NCBI GenBank assembly: GCA_036784855.1
Contig: JAZDSV010000004.1
Location: 310,001-374,000, forward strand
Length of the DNA stretch: 64,000 nt
Origin: Aphelidium insulamus
Taxonomy: Eukaryota > Aphelidiomycota > Aphelidea > Aphelidiaceae
Direction: 5' to 3'
The notes beneath the pieces were generated by a model that did not search any database, was not told where the DNA came from, and saw only the letters and a program-made list of their open reading frames with translations. The translations under genes were made by a program, and so were the position numbers. This document shows, one piece after another, positions 61,453-64,000 of the stretch. Position 1 is the first letter of the stretch; each line of letters begins with the position of its first letter.

Positions 61453-61912
61453 CGAGTGTCGTTATACGCCTGTTTGACGGATTGTAGCTACGTCGAATGA
61501 TTGATTGATCGGTCGTTCATGACGTTGCACCATTGGTTGCCCGAGTGCGTGTTGAGACATATACAACATATACTTCAGTTCACAGTGATGGACTCCATAC
61601 GGAGAAAAGTGGTGTGGTCAGCCGTCGCACTGCGTGAAAAAGTTTGCAAGTACTGCTGCCGCTTGTGAATGTCGTCGAGTGATGGCTACAAATATTTATA
61701 GTCAAGTAGTATTTATTTTTAATTTAATATAATTAAATTTAAATTAAATTTAATATAATTTTATTTAATAAATAATACGTTCTCATGGGCTCCACAATAC
61801 ACAATGTTGATACGTCATCGCGTCCCGCCTTATGCGACCCGCGCTTACGTATATGGAGCGTTGCCAGGCTACCGCCTGACTACTTAAGGCAGCGCGGCAA
61901 ACAAGTACCGCC
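61453..61912. other. intergenic region with a near-pure AT patch
   Basis: Contains about 90 bases of almost pure A/T at 61695-61785 with internal inverted words such as AATTAAATTTAAATTAAATT. No gene is supported. It could be a replication, scaffold-attachment or boundary sequence, but nothing proves that. Confidence 0.6.
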
Positions 61913-62860
61913 GTGTTAGATTCTACTAGCTGTGTGTGTCTGCGTCCTGTTGGTCTTGACACTACTAAAGAATCCACGCGACAGGTAATATAAGGTGTTA
62001 GATTCTACTAGCTGTGTGTGTCTGCGTCCTGTTGGCCTTGACACTACTAAAGAATCCACGCGACAGGTAAATATAAGGTGTTAGATTCTACTAGGTGTGT
62101 CGCGTTGGTCTTGACACTACTAAAGAATCCACGCGACAGGTAATATAAGGTGTTAGATTCTACTAGCTGTGTGTGTCTGCGTCCCGTTGGTCTTGACACT
62201 ACTAAAGAATCCACGCGACAGGTAATATAAGGTGTTAGATTCTACTAGCTGTGTGTGTCTGCGTCCCGTTGGTCTTGACACTACTAAAGAATCCACGCGA
62301 CCCAACGTGCCTGCAGGTGTTAGGTTCTACTAGCTGTGTGTCTGCGTCCTGGTCTTGGCCTACTAAAGAATCACGCGACAGGTAAATAGGTGTTAGATTC
62401 TACCCCTAGGTATTACTCCTGTTGGTCTTGACACTAATAAAGAATCCACGCGACAGGTAAATATAAGGTGTTAGATTCTACTAGGTGTGTGTGTCTGCGT
62501 CCCGTTGGTCTTGACACTACTAAAGAATCCACGCGACAGGTAATATAAGGTGTTAGATTCTACTAGCTGTGTGTGTCTGCGTCTGTTGGCCTTGACACTA
62601 CTATAGAATCCACACTTACGACAGGTAATATAAGGTGTTAGATTCTACTAGCTGTGATAACTGTCTACGTCGGTGAGGTCTTGTACTACTAAAATCCGCG
62701 ACAGGTAATATAAAGGTGTTAGATTCTACTAGCTTTGTATTGTCTGCGTCGTTGGTCTTGACTCTATAGAATCCACGCACGACAGATATAAGGTGTTAGA
62801 TTCTGTGGCTGTGTGTGTCTGCGTCCTACAGTGTAACACTAAAGAATCCCGCGCGACCCA
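61912..62860. repeat. minisatellite array, ~82-bp unit, about 12 copies
   Basis: Tandem units begin GTGTTAGATTCTACTAG, continue through TGTGTCTGCGTC and GTTGGTCTTGACACTACTA, and end AAAGAATCCACGCGACAGGTA. Unit starts fall at about 61913, 61996, 62080, 62150, 62233, 62318, 62390, 62468, 62551, 62635, 62718 and 62795. Left units are near identical; those right of about 62630 are shorter and more diverged. Each unit has an inverted GATTCT/AGAATC pair. No coding sequence crosses it. Confidence 0.93.
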
Positions 62861-63008
62861 GGTTTCGCGGGCACCGCACAGCGTTTAACAGGAGCAGTGT
62901 GGGGTTGTTTTTAACCGCACTGTTGGTAAAAACTTTCTATGCTCTAATCAAGGTTTTAGCACATAATTGTGTGCGGCAGAATAATACCAGCCTATGTATA
63001 CACTACAC

Positions 63009-63860
63009 ATGCAGCGACGACTGCTGCTTATCGCCGGCCTGGGCAACAACGCGGCCTCTGGGGCACCCATGCAGATGTACGCGCACACCCGTCACAATGC
63101 CGGCGCCATGTTTGTGGAGTACGTGAGACGAGAGCTGTGCGCCGATGCGGTGGACAGCTCCGGCGGTTCGGCGGTGGAACGGTATGGACGCGCCGTGACT
63201 TGTCGCGTGTCGATCCTGACCGCGTCCCTGCACCACGCCCTCCATCATTAAGTCGCTGCTGAAGCGCTTGCGTGGACTATGCTCTCCTGTTGATGTAGCC
63301 AGTGTGAATGATGGAGCTGTCAGTGTGAGTACTGGTGCCGCCGACGTGAAAAATGGTGTTGTAGACGCGCGCCTGGTGCTGGGCGACTGTCTGATGAACG
63401 AGTCTGGCCGCGCACTGGTGCCTGGATGTCTGCAAGTGGCTGCCGCAAAAGATCAACATCGCAACACCGGCGCTGGCACTGCCCCCGTGCTGATTGTGGT
63501 GCACGACGAGCTGGACAAGTCTGCCGGCAGGTACAGCTGGTCACTGGGCGGGAGCGCCAATGGCCACAACGGTGTACGCTCCATGCAGACGGCCCTTCGC
63601 GATGCCCGGCGAGATTCCCTATTTCTGAAGGCAAGTGTAATGCTCTGCCGTACAATCCCGCTGCATGAAGTAAACCATGTTAGGATATGGTGCGTCTCAG
63701 ACTGGGAGTTGGGCGGCCGCAGAGTCGAAGTCACACCCACATGGCCTCGTATGTGCTGGGCGCCGTGCCCGCCACGGAATTGGATCAGTGGCACCAGCAA
63801 GTATTCCCCGCTTGCCTGAATGACTTGCGATGGCTGCTGCCCCAGTTGGTGATGACATAA
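63009..63860 (+). CDS. PTH1: peptidyl-tRNA hydrolase, bacterial (Pth1) type
   Basis: Recycles peptidyl-tRNA, probably in mitochondria. It begins MQRRLLLIAGLGNNAASG, then YAHTRHNAGAMFVEYV (catalytic His), LVLGDCLMNESGRALVP, VLIVVHDELDKSAGRYSW (catalytic Asp region) and GGSANGHNGVRSMQTAL. After the last intron it reads DMVRLRLGVGRPQSR and SYVLGAVPATELDQW, ending LPQLVMT. Introns: 63207..63252 and 63631..63683; the second has a GC donor (AAG|GCAAGT). An in-frame ATG at 62994 would add five residues. It starts 150 bp after the minisatellite. Confidence 0.92.
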
Positions 63861-63899
63861 TGCTAGCATGTATGCGTATATTTGACGGGCGCGACAGTG

Positions 63900-64000
63900 T
63901 CACGGCTTCCAACCAGAGTGCACGGCTGCCACGCCGTAAGTCAAGTCCTCCCACTCCACGCTGTGAAAGCCGGCTGCACGAATCATCTCGGCAAAGCGTG
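63900..64000 (-). CDS. COQ5: ubiquinone C-methyltransferase Coq5, 3' end only
   Basis: The last 33 codons lie in the window and read [19 protein letters not shown], then [13 protein letters not shown] and TGA. This matches the end of Coq5/UbiE methyltransferases (AGF..V..E.LT.G..A.H.G). The rest is beyond the right edge. It is convergent with PTH1, stop codons about 40 bp apart. Confidence 0.85.
   Translation of the reverse strand, partial: RFAEMIRAAGFHSVEWEDLTYGVAAVHSGWKP

Noticed and set aside
61912-62860. Possible CRISPR array
   Set aside because: Units are contiguous ~82-bp tandem copies whose whole length is repeated; there are no unique spacers, and the genome is eukaryotic.

Overview
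The window is nuclear DNA of a eukaryote, most likely an early-diverging (zygomycete- or chytrid-grade) fungus. The lineage is inferred from gene families, not from a marker gene. Typical fungal genes are present: a GDE1-type ankyrin/GDPD phosphodiesterase, a PHO84-type phosphate transporter, NAM9 and MRP4 mitoribosomal proteins, SIN3, the TFIIIC subunit TFC1 and mitochondrial Lon/PIM1. Beside them are genes that budding yeasts lack: dynein light chain roadblock, NR2C2AP, JMJD7, a CCDC97-like protein, complex I NDUFS2 and its assembly factor NDUFAF6. Genes are dense, on both strands, and interrupted by very short introns (about 40-80 nt). Neighbouring genes are often only 10-70 bp apart.

Layout. 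0-16.7 kb: GDE1 (5' end outside), MRP4, PNKP, ATP3, SEC18/NSF, roadblock, histone H3, SIN3, NR2C2AP. 16.7-21.4 kb: a gene-free repeat island with a broken Ty1/copia element whose two halves point in opposite directions, followed by LTR remnants. 21.4-32.9 kb: NAM9, NDUFAF6, cyclin H, Lon, beta-tubulin, TFC1 and a C2H2 zinc-finger gene. 34.2-43.3 kb: a short-chain dehydrogenase, pantothenate synthetase, PEX10, an importin-7/8 protein and a mercaptopyruvate sulfurtransferase. 43.3-46.2 kb: an insertion-like block carrying a Fanzor (eukaryotic TnpB) gene, the most interesting item here. 46.2-61.5 kb: TIM23, PHO84, PEX19, CCDC97-like, OTU1, NDUFS2, JMJD7, RAD2/XPG and RFC3/RFC5. 61.5-64 kb: an AT-rich patch, an ~82-bp minisatellite array, peptidyl-tRNA hydrolase and the 3' end of COQ5.

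Functional themes are mitochondria (ATP3, NDUFS2, NDUFAF6, TIM23, Lon, two ribosomal proteins, COQ5, Pth), peroxisome biogenesis (PEX10, PEX19), DNA repair and replication (PNKP, RAD2, RFC3), transcription and chromatin (SIN3, cyclin H, TFC1, H3), membrane traffic and cytoskeleton (SEC18, beta-tubulin, roadblock), and phosphate/phospholipid use (GDE1, PHO84). They do not form one pathway.

The leading observations are the Fanzor RNA-guided-nuclease homologue, which keeps its RuvC residues and zinc ribbon, has candidate introns and three single-base frame breaks; an unusual number of GC-AG introns, several with a GCACG donor; a histone H3 one residue short before K27; and a beta-tubulin with Gln at position 198.
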